DNA of 64,000 bases from Chloroflexota bacterium (GTDB taxonomy: Bacteria > Chloroflexota > Anaerolineae > Anaerolineales > Villigracilaceae), in NCBI GenBank assembly GCA_016195815.1, contig JACPYX010000019.1:156725-220724 (forward strand), written 5' to 3'. A model generated the notes under the pieces. It saw only the letters and a program-made list of their open reading frames with translations, was not told the DNA's origin and made no database searches. The translations under genes were made by a program, and so were the position numbers. Shown piece after piece: positions 34,478 through 43,355 of the stretch (the first letter of the stretch is position 1; each line of letters opens with the position of its first letter).

Positions 34478-34771
34478 TTAGGATTCGGCGGGTGGACGAG
34501 AAACCGGCCGCGCCGGGGTGCGACGCGCAGCGGATTTCCGTTTGGTTGGTTTGCCGGCATTTGGATCCAATAGCATGGTCAGCCACGAGATGGCTTTTTC
34601 GTCGTATTCGCGGCGCCCGCATACGTCGCATATCCAGGCCGGGAAATTGGGGACGGTGATGAGTTCCTCGCCCAGCCATGTAAAATAAGTAATGAAACGC
34701 AGGCGCATCATGCCTGCCTGGCATTCTGCGCATTGGAAGGGTTCAGCAAGAGTATTTTCGTTCATATTCAT
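34478..34771 (-). CDS. YgiT-type zinc-finger protein
   Basis: 97 residues. CAEC at residue 14, a hydrophobic YFTWLGEELITVPNFPAWIC stretch ending in a second pair CDVCG, and the downstream DEKAISWL: the layout of the YgiT/MqsA N-terminal zinc domain. No HTH domain is attached, so it is not a full antitoxin. A Lys/Arg-rich tail follows. It lies between signal peptidase I and the unknown gene. Confidence 0.8.
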   Translation of the reverse strand: MNMNENTLAEPFQCAECQAGMMRLRFITYFTWLGEELITVPNFPAWICDVCGRREYDEKAISWLTMLLDPNAGKPTKRKSAARRTPARPVSRPPAES

Positions 34772-34772
34772 C

Positions 34773-35363
34773 TCAAGGTGCCGCTAATACGATTTTTGTG
34801 TGGTTGATCAGTGCCCATTCAGGAGGCGGCCAATAGATCAGGATGGCTTTGCCGATGATGTTTTGCATTGGTAAAAAGCCCCATTGATGCGAATCTGATG
34901 AGTTGTTACGGTTATCGCCCAGAACGAACAGGTATCCATCCGGCACCTGCCATTGCCCGCTATAATTCGGCGCGGCATTGATATATGACTCGCTCAATGC
35001 CTGACCATTCAGAATGAGTTGGCCGTTGCGAACTTCCACTTTATCACCGGGCAGGCCGATGACGCGTTTGACCAGGTCAAGATTGTCGGTAGTCGTCGAG
35101 CGGAATACGATAATGTCTCCGCGTGTGGGGAGGCCTGTGCGATATGCCAGTTTGTTTACGAGCATGAATTCGCCGTCTTGTAAGGTGGGCAACATACTGA
35201 AGCCATCCACGCGCACGCGCGCCGAAAGCATATTGATTACCAGGAAAAGAATAACAGCCAGGCCAATTGTTTCAAACAGGTCGAGCACAAAACGTTTCCA
35301 ATCCATACGCTCCTGTGCGGGAGCTTGTGGCGTGGGCTGGGTATCGGGTTGTAAAGTTTCCAA
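34773..35363 (-). CDS. lepB: signal peptidase I
   Basis: 196 residues; membrane-bound Ser/Lys protease that removes Sec signal peptides. One N-terminal TM (about 20-40), catalytic Ser in GFSMLPTL, catalytic Lys in VKRVIGLPGD, and the GDNR...SDSH box VLGDNRNNSSDSHQWG. The TTG at 35363 is chosen as start because a GGAGG site precedes it by four bases; an upstream in-frame GTG lacks a site. The stop lies just before the zinc-finger gene's ATG. Confidence 0.93.
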   Translation of the reverse strand: METLQPDTQPTPQAPAQERMDWKRFVLDLFETIGLAVILFLVINMLSARVRVDGFSMLPTLQDGEFMLVNKLAYRTGLPTRGDIIVFRSTTTDNLDLVKRVIGLPGDKVEVRNGQLILNGQALSESYINAAPNYSGQWQVPDGYLFVLGDNRNNSSDSHQWGFLPMQNIIGKAILIYWPPPEWALINHTKIVLAAP

Positions 35364-35389
35364 AAAACCTCCAATAATTTCTACAGTTA

Positions 35390-36121
35390 TTATACCTGAC
35401 CCCACGCAAAGTACGTCGGCACATCCAGCACGCGCTCACGGCGTGCCCAGGCCCGTTTATCCAGGCGCTTCATCTGCTGGATTTCCTGCCCCGAGGCGAT
35501 GTCTGCCAAATCGGCTTCCAACACCGCCCATTCATTTTCCCATTCAGCGGGTTTGAGCGCCTCACTGCCCCGGCTTTGAATGGTCCCCGTTTCAACCAGG
35601 TGGATGCCGGCCTGATGGAATAGGTATGCCAACTGCGCGCCGAGGCCGGGATTTGCTCCCTGCCGCTTTAATGATTGGGCCTGCCACTTTCCAAGGATTG
35701 CGAGTTCGTCAGGTTTATCAATGCGTTTGTCGTGATCAGGTTCGGCCAGAGCCAGAATATTCCCATTTGGACGGGTGACGCGTTTCATTTCCAACAAGGC
35801 GTGTAGCGGAGCTTTGATCCATAGCAAAAGAAAGTGGCAATATGTGATATCGAAGGCTTGATCTGGATAGGGCAGGTGAAGCACGTTGCCGCGCGTCAGC
35901 GACGCGGCTGGGGCGTGGATGCGGCATTGGGTCAGCGCGTCCGGTGCGAGGTCCAGGCCGTGAAGCGAGGCGGTTGTTTCCAGCGTCGAAAGGATGGCGC
36001 CGGTGCCGCATCCCACTTCGAGCACGCGGCGGGCGCGTGACAATCCGGTTTGCTCGAACAGGTAGGCGCGCAAGCTACGCGTCCATGTTGATTGTTGGAC
36101 GTAGCGATTATGCCAGTTCAT
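35390..36121 (-). CDS. class I SAM-dependent methyltransferase
   Basis: 243 residues. Motif I is RVLEVGCGTG near residue 33, then GLDLAP, a glycine/hydrophobic motif and the YPDQAFDITYCHF motif of type-11 methyltransferases. The substrate is unknown. The ATG at 36121 overlaps the stop of the phosphatase gene (ATGA). Confidence 0.9.
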   Translation of the reverse strand: MNWHNRYVQQSTWTRSLRAYLFEQTGLSRARRVLEVGCGTGAILSTLETTASLHGLDLAPDALTQCRIHAPAASLTRGNVLHLPYPDQAFDITYCHFLLLWIKAPLHALLEMKRVTRPNGNILALAEPDHDKRIDKPDELAILGKWQAQSLKRQGANPGLGAQLAYLFHQAGIHLVETGTIQSRGSEALKPAEWENEWAVLEADLADIASGQEIQQMKRLDKRAWARRERVLDVPTYFAWGQV

Positions 36122-36642
36122 TCTTTCCAATCGAGGATAAATCGAACCTGTTCGTCGGTTTCGGGTGAGCGCGTATAGCGTTGGCTTTTGGGAACAGTCT
36201 GCCACCAGTTGGAGAGTTGTTGCAGTGCTTGTACGCCTGTTTTACCATGCCGCACGAGGTAACAACCGACTGTCGTGCCGGTGCGCCCAACCCCGGCCCA
36301 GCAATGGAGATAAACCTTGCGTCCCGCGTTGAGCGCGGAATCAATTGCATCGAGTGTGGCTTTCATTCCTTGGCGCGTGGGCAAGCCGAAGTCGCCGATG
36401 GAAAATCGCAGGTGTTGTATTTCGATTCCGTACAGGCTGGCTTGTTCCTTGAGGATGGAATCGTAAGGCGGCAATTCGTCCGGCCTGGTCAGATCAATGA
36501 AGGTGTTGAAGCCGGCTTCAAGAAGGGCATTTGCATGCGGGCGGGATTTTTCAATATGAAATCGGCCGGGATATTCGCCAGCCAGGAATTGACCGGGAAG
36601 CACCCAGTATGATTCGGGAATGGGGCGTTCAGGTGCGCTCAT
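36118..36642 (-). CDS. dual-specificity phosphatase-like protein
   Basis: 174 residues. Signature HCWAGVGRTGT (Cys nucleophile, Arg) near residue 114, preceded by the general-acid region with DLTRPDE. A small soluble phosphatase that could act on phosphotyrosine or phosphoinositol-like substrates. It lies one base after the HExxH gene and couples to the methyltransferase. Confidence 0.9.
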   Translation of the reverse strand: MSAPERPIPESYWVLPGQFLAGEYPGRFHIEKSRPHANALLEAGFNTFIDLTRPDELPPYDSILKEQASLYGIEIQHLRFSIGDFGLPTRQGMKATLDAIDSALNAGRKVYLHCWAGVGRTGTTVGCYLVRHGKTGVQALQQLSNWWQTVPKSQRYTRSPETDEQVRFILDWKE

Positions 36643-36643
36643 A

Positions 36644-37711
36644 TTATGGGTTGAGCGCGCACACGTTTTCCAGGATCTGTGCGCGCAATTGGATGAGTTC
36701 GGGGTAATCGTAGAAGAAGGTTAATTTCTGTTCTTTGATGGAATTGCCGGCAGGTTTGGGCGAGAGAATAAAATAGGCAAAGGTCTCGGCCATGTCCTCG
36801 GATGTATTGGTGACGGCGTAGTCGTCCACGAATTGATCCCGGTGGGCTTTGTAGAAAGCGTAAAGTTTTTCGTAGTATCGATTCTGGTCGTCTGCGCTGG
36901 AGAATGCATCCACCTTCTGCCACTCATCTGCTATATCAACCCAAAACCGATTATAAAAAGTGTTGATATAAGAGTTTGGCTTGCTGCAACCTTCGCCGGG
37001 AAAGTAGGCGGCGCAGGCGGCAACTTTTTTATTGTAAAGATTCTGATCTTCAGGGTGCTTGTAGACGGCGATATCGGGCGGGACCTGATCTGCATTCAAA
37101 GTCAGCAGGTGGGCGTATTCATGGATAAGCGTGAAGATCAGCCCGTTCTTGTTCTGCAAGTCGGCGGAGTCCACTTCAACTATCCACTTGGCCGGGTCAT
37201 CGGGAGCCTGCTCCACGGCGGCCAGGAAATTATTTGGTCCATCAGTGAACACCTGGTATTCTGAAACCATCTGCCGATCTTCGAGCGGGATGATCCCGAT
37301 GAACAGATTCCAGGAGGTGCGCTGCGCCGCCACATCCTGTTGTTGGGATTTAAGGCTGTTGGGGACGCTTTCGTAAGCTGGATCGCTGATCTGATCGCCA
37401 TTCACGCTATATGTAACCAATGTCTGCCAATCGGGACTGGGTGTATTGCTGATGGAATCGGAACTGTACGCCTCGCCCTGTGAGGCTTGAATGATATTGG
37501 CCGTCAGGGTTGGGCAGGCCGCGGCGGGCGTCTCGGTTGGGGGCGGGGCGGCAGGCGGCTCGATATTTGTTTGTGGTGTGATAAAAGTTGGTGAGGCGAA
37601 AATGCCATTGTTTGGCACAAAGAAAAAATAAGCAGCGACGCCAATAAGACAAACTGCGGCGAAACACAAGATAAGTATGCCAATAATAACTATAAAAATA
37701 CTGGTTTTCAT
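36644..37711 (-). CDS. membrane-anchored HExxH protein, DUF4344-like
   Basis: 355 residues. One N-terminal TM (about 5-30), a Pro/Thr-rich linker, then a domain with LIHEYAHLLTLN (HExxH, a zinc-protease motif) near residue 205. The C-terminal half is Tyr-rich and helical with a late acidic block (NTSEDMAETF) that could supply a third ligand. DUF4344 is my best guess. It is likely an extracytoplasmic metalloprotease. Confidence 0.75.
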   Translation of the reverse strand: MKTSIFIVIIGILILCFAAVCLIGVAAYFFFVPNNGIFASPTFITPQTNIEPPAAPPPTETPAAACPTLTANIIQASQGEAYSSDSISNTPSPDWQTLVTYSVNGDQISDPAYESVPNSLKSQQQDVAAQRTSWNLFIGIIPLEDRQMVSEYQVFTDGPNNFLAAVEQAPDDPAKWIVEVDSADLQNKNGLIFTLIHEYAHLLTLNADQVPPDIAVYKHPEDQNLYNKKVAACAAYFPGEGCSKPNSYINTFYNRFWVDIADEWQKVDAFSSADDQNRYYEKLYAFYKAHRDQFVDDYAVTNTSEDMAETFAYFILSPKPAGNSIKEQKLTFFYDYPELIQLRAQILENVCALNP

Positions 37712-37857
37712 GCAACCTCCGGAATTTTGGCAAGCATACCATTAAAGTTTTGGTGGCGGTTCAGTAGAAGTGATCTCAGTGTGGCGGATACTTCTTGCGC
37801 TATATTACTTACAACAATGCCGCTGCCAAAGTTTCTTGGCTGCCTTGCAAAACTGCA

Positions 37858-37884
37858 ACAGCCGTCAGGAAGACTGACGGCTGT
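37858..37884. terminator. hairpin terminator after the radical SAM-like genes
   Basis: Perfect 11-bp stem ACAGCCGTCAG/CTGACGGCTGT with a five-base loop. It is in the gap between the HExxH gene and the pseudo-radical SAM gene (both minus strand) and may end the latter's operon; the T tract is weak. Confidence 0.6.
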
Positions 37885-37909
37885 TTGGCAGGAATTTCCT
37901 CTTGTGATG

Positions 37910-39040
37910 CTATTGAATTATTTTTTCCCACGGATCACGCAGGAGGTTGCCCAGTACTTTATCTGACATGCCTTGCGCGGGCAGGACATCGCCATCGGGT
38001 TCGACGTAGAGCCAGGCTTTGCCCGCGCCGCTTGGAATATTATCTTCGGCGGTCTCCAGCGCGACGGGATGAGTTGACGAATACGGCACGGGCAGATCGA
38101 ATTTGAGAGTCAGACCGAGATTGGCGGCTTTGTTTTGCGCCTCTTTGAAAACATCTTTGAGGGAGGTATCCTGCGCGCCGAGGGAGAGGCTTTTTACGCC
38201 CAGCTTCGCCAATTTTTCCAATATCTCGCTTGCGGTGTTGATAATTTTTTCGGCGAGTGTGACATGAACTGTGACAAAAATATCTTCGGGCATGATGATC
38301 TCGAGCGCTTTCCATGAGGCTGGGTTTTCAGGCTGGAGAATAAAGAGAATGTGGTCGAGGCCGGTTTGCAGCAGAAGATCAAGATATTTTTTATCGGCGA
38401 GTTTCAAGCCGTCGGTTAACAGCCCGCAGACCTGGCCGTTCTTTTCGGCGCGCGCGATCAGTTGCGGCAGGTCGTCGCGCAGAGTTGCTTCGCCGCCGGT
38501 GAATGTGATGTGTGGAATGCCAGCCTGCCAGGCCTTATCGAGAATCGTCATCCACTCGTCAGCGGTCAGTTCGCGGTCGGCGCGTTTGACGGGGGCGTAA
38601 TTGGCTTGCGTGTTGGCGGGCAAGCGATAGGTCAACGCGCAGTCGAGTCGGAGCGGGGCGCCGAGATCGGCTGAATGAGGCGCGACCCGCTCGAAGTCTA
38701 GAAAGGAAACGGGATCAAGATCCGGAGTCGTGACGAGAGTTTGAATCCGCTGCGAAAAATCCTGAAAGTCATGCAATGCCGCTTCACGCCGGACTCGGTA
38801 GCGGGCCGCGATTTCTTTGGCCGCCTCAGCGGGAGAAGTTCCTTTGATGAAGTGGTAAGCGTATTCGGCGGCGGTTGGGTTGAGGTGCAAAACGGTGGCG
38901 GCGTTGACGATGAGCACGCCGGAGCCATCGGCCTGCAAACGCAGGTGAATTCGATACGGCGGTTGATCGGGCGGTGATTGTTTTTGATACACACCCGTTG
39001 GCAGAGTTCGAACTTTTGTAAAGTTCTTGAAGATATTCAT
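37910..39040 (-). CDS. degenerate radical SAM protein without cluster cysteines
   Basis: 376 residues, paralogue of 40205-41560. N-terminal PqqD/RRE-like domain (RIHLRLQADGSGVLIVNA, HLNPTAAEYA), then a radical SAM barrel that keeps FTGGEATLR but has LTYRLPANTQANY where the active copy has ITYRCNNDCAHCY: all three cluster ligands are gone. The SPASM part is cut to VEPDGDVLPAQ with no Cys. It therefore cannot bind the catalytic Fe-S cluster by this motif. A non-catalytic partner or substrate-presenting subunit is inferred. It has a GGAGG site and an ATG at 39040 and starts just after the 344-residue gene. Confidence 0.9.
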   Translation of the reverse strand: MNIFKNFTKVRTLPTGVYQKQSPPDQPPYRIHLRLQADGSGVLIVNAATVLHLNPTAAEYAYHFIKGTSPAEAAKEIAARYRVRREAALHDFQDFSQRIQTLVTTPDLDPVSFLDFERVAPHSADLGAPLRLDCALTYRLPANTQANYAPVKRADRELTADEWMTILDKAWQAGIPHITFTGGEATLRDDLPQLIARAEKNGQVCGLLTDGLKLADKKYLDLLLQTGLDHILFILQPENPASWKALEIIMPEDIFVTVHVTLAEKIINTASEILEKLAKLGVKSLSLGAQDTSLKDVFKEAQNKAANLGLTLKFDLPVPYSSTHPVALETAEDNIPSGAGKAWLYVEPDGDVLPAQGMSDKVLGNLLRDPWEKIIQ

Positions 39041-39050
39041 GCGGCCTCCA

Positions 39051-40085
39051 TTATGGTTTTTTGAACCATCCAATGTCTATAAAATACAAAACAAAATACC
39101 CGACCAGGAGTATGAGCCAGCCCGCGATCTGTATGCTCTCCATCAGGCTTTGCCATGAGAGTGAGAAATTTTCGCGTATGGTCTCTATGACGCTTTGCAG
39201 GTCGTCCAGTTTATTCTTTACGGCCTGTTTCCAATCTTCCAGATAGAATTCATCGCGAATAATGTGATACAGCTGCGCCGTGTACCAATCGCCGATCAAC
39301 AAAAGGTTTTGCTCGGTGTGTTCGAAGTCGAGCATCAGTTCGAGGCGGTGTTGGATGATGCGGCGCATCTCGGCGCGCGTTGGTCCGATCTGAATGGCGT
39401 TGCGCGGGTTGCGGCGAAACCTTTCGCGGATCATGCGCAGGCTGGCGTCCACGTCACTGTCCAACATCCGGTAGCGAAGCAGCTGGTAATTGCCGATCTT
39501 GAGCAGTTCGATGTCCGATTGAAAATCTCCGCTGGGCGTAATGATGACCGCGCCGTCCCAATCCACGAGTGTGAGTTCCATATTTGAATAACGCACGCGT
39601 GAAATCAGGATGTCTTTGATCTCGCGCGGATCGAACACCTCGCGTTGCGAGCGCATGAAACGCGCCAGGGCCGCCGCGTTTCTCTCAATAAACTTATCTG
39701 GCGTCGGCTGCGCGCCGACAAGCAGAAGCACAATATATTCTTCAAACATCCCGCTCGTCAGATATTCGGCAGGCAGGTATATTTCTCTCAGTGTCTTCTC
39801 GATAATTTCGCGTTGTTGAATGGCCTGCAGGCTTAAGGCATTCGGCAACTTAAATCTGCAATCCAACATTTGGATACGATCATCGTAGCGCTGGCGCAGG
39901 ACGGATACTTGCACGCCTGCCACCTGGACCTCAACCTGTCCCAGCGTTCTGACGCGGATATCTACGGGCTGGAAATATGGCGCATCCTTAAGTCCGCTGA
40001 TTTGTTGAAGCGGCTCGGAGGCTTTCTCCGCAGGATCGGGAAAGGCTAACAAATAGGATATCTCGGTATTTTTAATGGCGACCAT
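39051..40085 (-). CDS. C-terminal-TM protein, RMD1/DUF155-like
   Basis: 344 residues. Mainly soluble alpha/beta part with DSDVDASLRMIRERF, a long helical part (IIRDEFYLEDWKQAVKNKL), and one membrane segment at the end (about 315-338, LILLVGYFVLYFIDI). The helix-then-C-terminal-membrane layout resembles RMD1/DUF155 proteins; the resemblance is weak. Lies between the two radical SAM genes and is likely cotranscribed. Confidence 0.6.
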   Translation of the reverse strand: MVAIKNTEISYLLAFPDPAEKASEPLQQISGLKDAPYFQPVDIRVRTLGQVEVQVAGVQVSVLRQRYDDRIQMLDCRFKLPNALSLQAIQQREIIEKTLREIYLPAEYLTSGMFEEYIVLLLVGAQPTPDKFIERNAAALARFMRSQREVFDPREIKDILISRVRYSNMELTLVDWDGAVIITPSGDFQSDIELLKIGNYQLLRYRMLDSDVDASLRMIRERFRRNPRNAIQIGPTRAEMRRIIQHRLELMLDFEHTEQNLLLIGDWYTAQLYHIIRDEFYLEDWKQAVKNKLDDLQSVIETIRENFSLSWQSLMESIQIAGWLILLVGYFVLYFIDIGWFKKP

Positions 40086-40204
40086 ATTTTTAGTTTACTA
40101 GACTTTGTATGAAATAAGATGACAATCACTTTTTCGACGCATTCTTCTCGATGGCGTCATGGCCGCTCATAACATTCCAGTTCAAAGCCAAAGGTCTGAT
40201 GGTT

Positions 40205-41560
40205 TCAAGCTGGAACCTGCAGACCTTCTGTTTGAAACTGCAACGGGCATCCGCCGCCGCATTCAGATACAACCGGGCAAGTCTCGCATTTGGCGGGCAG
40301 GTTTTGCCGCTCGCGCAATTGCACCGATAGTTTGTGGTTCCAAATCGAATCCCATGAATCGGCCAGCATGTTTCCGATTGGGTGATAGTACGATTGGCAT
40401 GGTAACACGTTGCCGTTGGATTCAATGCACATGCTGTACAACGCGGCTGTGCATCCTTTGACTCCCAAATTATTTGCAGTCGGATCGAATTGGCAATACT
40501 GCGTCGGCGTGTACCAGATCAGGCGCTGTCCGCGCTCGGCAGTTTTGCGCGTGGCAATGTCGAGGAGGGGTTGAAGCTCACTTTCTTTGAGACCCGTCCC
40601 AACGGTCAGGGCATGACCGGAATAGATCAGCGCATTGAGTCCGATGGTTGGCACGCCGAGGTCGGCCAGGAAATCCAGCGTGTCGGGAATTTTATGAACA
40701 TTGGTGCGAAGCATCGTGGTGTTAGTCATCACATAAAGTTTTGAGTTCAACACATTCTTCAAGCCCTGAATGGTTTGCTTGAATGCGCCTTTGGCGCGCA
40801 TCATCTGGTCGTGGATTTGCTCATCGCAGGATTCGACCGTGATCTGCACGTGATCAAGCCCGGCATCCACAAGTTGCTGAACATATTTCTCGTCGGAGAG
40901 TCGGCGGGCGTTTGTGTTAAGGCCGGTGATCTGTCCTTTGGATTCAGCATAAGCTATCAACTCAGGCAGGTCGTTTCGCAAGGTCGCTTCGCCGCCGGTG
41001 AAGACAATGTGCGGCACGCCGAGTTCCCAAAGTTTATCCAGAATCAATTTCCAGTGTCGGGTGTCAAGTTCGGGAAAATTTCTCTCGCGGGCGTTGTAGC
41101 AATGGGCGCAGTCGTTATTACAGCGATAGGTGATCGCCAGGTCCATGCGGTAGGGCGCGGACGGACGCGCGCTGAATGGCATGGTTGTCTCCAGGCCAAG
41201 TTCGTGAATCGGGCAGGCTCCGTCGGGACGAAGAAGTTCTGAAAGTTGAAGGTTGAAGGTCGAAAGATCGTTTCTCAACAAACTACTTTCCACTTTCCAT
41301 TTCTTCGAGCAAGTCTTGAGAATCTCGTCATCGCCTTTGCCTTCGAGAATCAACCAGGCCATAAAAGCCGCGCTCGGATTCAGGTGCATGACTCGGTTGG
41401 CGTTGACGATCAATGTGCCGCTTTCATCCGGGTCAATTCGCAGATGGACGCGCGATTTTTCGTGTTCATCTGTGCGGGTGTAATGGTAAAGTCCCGACGA
41501 TGGACCATTGAGCGCAGGCCGAGGACTGAAGGCAGATTTGAGTGAACTTATGTTAAACAT
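40205..41560 (-). CDS. radical SAM/SPASM enzyme with PqqD-like domain
   Basis: About 451 residues. N-terminal PqqD-like (RRE-type) domain near 25-95 (RVHLRIDPDESGTLIVNA), a linker that carries an in-frame micro-repeat (STFNLQLSEL), and a radical SAM barrel with YRCNNDCAHCY (CxxxCxxC) and FTGGEATLR. A SPASM region at the C-terminus has GCTAALYSMC, LPCQSYY and a CETCPVVSECGGGCPLQF cluster. Such proteins modify peptides or precursor proteins using auxiliary clusters. The start at 41560 has AAGGTG; an ATG at 41590 is possible. Ten bases separate the DUF2207 stop from the earlier ATG, so the two are one operon. Confidence 0.93.
   Translation of the reverse strand: MFNISSLKSAFSPRPALNGPSSGLYHYTRTDEHEKSRVHLRIDPDESGTLIVNANRVMHLNPSAAFMAWLILEGKGDDEILKTCSKKWKVESSLLRNDLSTFNLQLSELLRPDGACPIHELGLETTMPFSARPSAPYRMDLAITYRCNNDCAHCYNARERNFPELDTRHWKLILDKLWELGVPHIVFTGGEATLRNDLPELIAYAESKGQITGLNTNARRLSDEKYVQQLVDAGLDHVQITVESCDEQIHDQMMRAKGAFKQTIQGLKNVLNSKLYVMTNTTMLRTNVHKIPDTLDFLADLGVPTIGLNALIYSGHALTVGTGLKESELQPLLDIATRKTAERGQRLIWYTPTQYCQFDPTANNLGVKGCTAALYSMCIESNGNVLPCQSYYHPIGNMLADSWDSIWNHKLSVQLRERQNLPAKCETCPVVSECGGGCPLQFQTEGLQVPA
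41237..41262. repeat. in-frame quasi-tandem GAAGGTTGA micro-repeat
   Basis: GAAAGTTGAAGGTTGAAGGTCGAAAG is of the same family as the AACCTTCA tract in the CapA-like gene, here inside the rSAM gene between PqqD-like and radical SAM domains. It is read in frame. Confidence 0.75.
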
Positions 41561-41599
41561 TGGCACCTTTAAACTTTCAACATGGAACATTCGACCGAA

Positions 41600-43270
41600 T
41601 TATCTTCCTCCGCCAGCGCAGGCACAGGCGCAGCCCGCACAGGCACAGGCGCATCCGCCGCCACCGCCGCCGCGATAGCTTGAAGCAGATGGCTTGGGCG
41701 GAGGGTTGGTGACGTTGGTGACTTTGCTGGTGAAGGAGCTCACATCGCCGATGACTTTTTGCGAGAAAGTTTGCACGCCTCCCACAACCGATGCGGCGAA
41801 GTCCGAGCCGGGCAGGCGCGGTGCGGAAAAGGTTGGGGCCTGGCCTGAGGCCGGTGAAGTGGAAACCGGCGCGGGCGCGGATGGAAGCGTGCGATAGGCC
41901 GGGTCGTAACGTCCCCACCACAGCGGCGCATAGATTGGCCCGGTGAAGACGCGCCGCGTGCGGTCATCGTAATCCTTGTCAAGCATGGTCCATTCGAGAT
42001 TCTCGTCGAACTTCTGGCTCTTGACTTCGGGCGTAGCCGCGGCTTCCACCTGCGACCAGGCCTGCTCCATGATGCTCTTGTAATAATCCTGAGTCTCTTT
42101 GCGGCTGAAGCCCTTCATTTTTTCCGTGACCGAGCGGATGAGCTTGACCATCATTTCCTGCAGCAGGGATTGACGCGTTTTGGGATTATCCTCCTTGAAG
42201 GCGTTCAGAAAATCCATTTCATAATCATGCAGGCCATCGGGCGGCGGTTCAGTTGCCTGGACTTTGAGCGGGTCGCGCGAGACGACGCTGGCCGCGCCCT
42301 TTTTGATCACGCCAAATAAAATCATCGTCATCACTTTGTCGAGCGGCTGTTCCATTAACATGGCAGACTCGACCGCCGTCAGGCCGCGTTTGATGCCGTG
42401 ACCTTCGATGCCGATGCGCGGCGGGATGTATTGCAGTTTGCGGCGCTGTCCCTGAATGACGCCTAAGATGGGAATGCCGAAGAAAAGCGCGGCAAAGATC
42501 AGGCATGGCAGGGAACCTGCCACGAAACTGAACAGGCCCAAGATCAATCCGAAAATCACTTCCAGTGAGTTGGTTTGGACGATGGCCGAATCGGGAATGT
42601 AACTCTTCGGGAACGAGGCGCCAAAATTATATGAGCTGTAAGCATTGGCATTCGTATTGTTCCATGTGTAGGTCACGCGGCCATTCGCATCGAGTCCAGT
42701 CTGCGGTTCGGATGGGAAATCGGCTGGTGGCGTGTGCCAGCGCGGTTCTTCGGGCTTGACGCCGGGCGGCAGATGGAAAGTGACGGTCATGTCTGTTTTG
42801 CCAACTACATATTGCGAGCCGAAGTAGGTCGGCGCGAATTCACCGCTGGCGTAATTGCTGTCGCTGGTGTCAGGGTAAAGCACACCTGTGATCCTGCCGA
42901 CATAAACGCGGACCGTGCCGCTTGCGCCGGCGCTAATGGCCTGCGAGCCCATCACAACCGCGAAACCCGAGCCGCTGCCCTGGTAATCGCTTTGCGAAAC
43001 AGAAACAGGGTTGCCGTTCACGTCAGCGGTGGCTGTGCTGATGTCAAAATCCCCGTTGGGCATGCCAACGTCTACGAAGTCAATAGGTTGCGCGCCAGGC
43101 TGATTGGAAAATGTGAATTGATAATTCAGCGCCAGTGTCCCGTCTGAATTCCAATACACATCCACCACTTCTTTATCGAGACTGAAGGAATAACTTTGCG
43201 CAGATACGCTGGCGACCAGCCCAAAGGTCAAAATGAAAGCGAGGGAGATTGCAAGCAGTTTTTGTTTCAT
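41600..43270 (-). CDS. DUF2207-like membrane protein with Cys-Ala tail
   Basis: 556 residues. Signal peptide (about 1-25, VASVSAQS cut site), an extracytoplasmic beta-rich domain (about 30-235) with NSDGTLALNYQF, a membrane pair near 245-280 (GLILGLFSF, CLIFAALFFGIPIL), then a cytoplasmic domain to about 495. The last 24 residues are SYRGGGGGG, then CACACAGCACACAGGGR: six Cys alternate with Ala. The codons are mixed, so the pattern is not a simple DNA repeat. It may be the substrate of the adjacent radical SAM enzyme. The ATG at 43270 has a GGAGGG site. Confidence 0.88.
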   Translation of the reverse strand: MKQKLLAISLAFILTFGLVASVSAQSYSFSLDKEVVDVYWNSDGTLALNYQFTFSNQPGAQPIDFVDVGMPNGDFDISTATADVNGNPVSVSQSDYQGSGSGFAVVMGSQAISAGASGTVRVYVGRITGVLYPDTSDSNYASGEFAPTYFGSQYVVGKTDMTVTFHLPPGVKPEEPRWHTPPADFPSEPQTGLDANGRVTYTWNNTNANAYSSYNFGASFPKSYIPDSAIVQTNSLEVIFGLILGLFSFVAGSLPCLIFAALFFGIPILGVIQGQRRKLQYIPPRIGIEGHGIKRGLTAVESAMLMEQPLDKVMTMILFGVIKKGAASVVSRDPLKVQATEPPPDGLHDYEMDFLNAFKEDNPKTRQSLLQEMMVKLIRSVTEKMKGFSRKETQDYYKSIMEQAWSQVEAAATPEVKSQKFDENLEWTMLDKDYDDRTRRVFTGPIYAPLWWGRYDPAYRTLPSAPAPVSTSPASGQAPTFSAPRLPGSDFAASVVGGVQTFSQKVIGDVSSFTSKVTNVTNPPPKPSASSYRGGGGGGCACACAGCACACAGGGR

Positions 43271-43355
43271 TAGCCCTCCGCGAGATGTGTCTGGTGTCAT
43301 GCGCCGGGTATCGGGAATTCCGCCAATCCTGACACCTTCGCGCCTGGCACCTGAT

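Noticed and set aside
35364..35405. Longer signal peptidase with a GTG start at 35405
   Set aside because: Without a ribosome-binding site, while TTG at 35363 has GGAGG at the correct distance.
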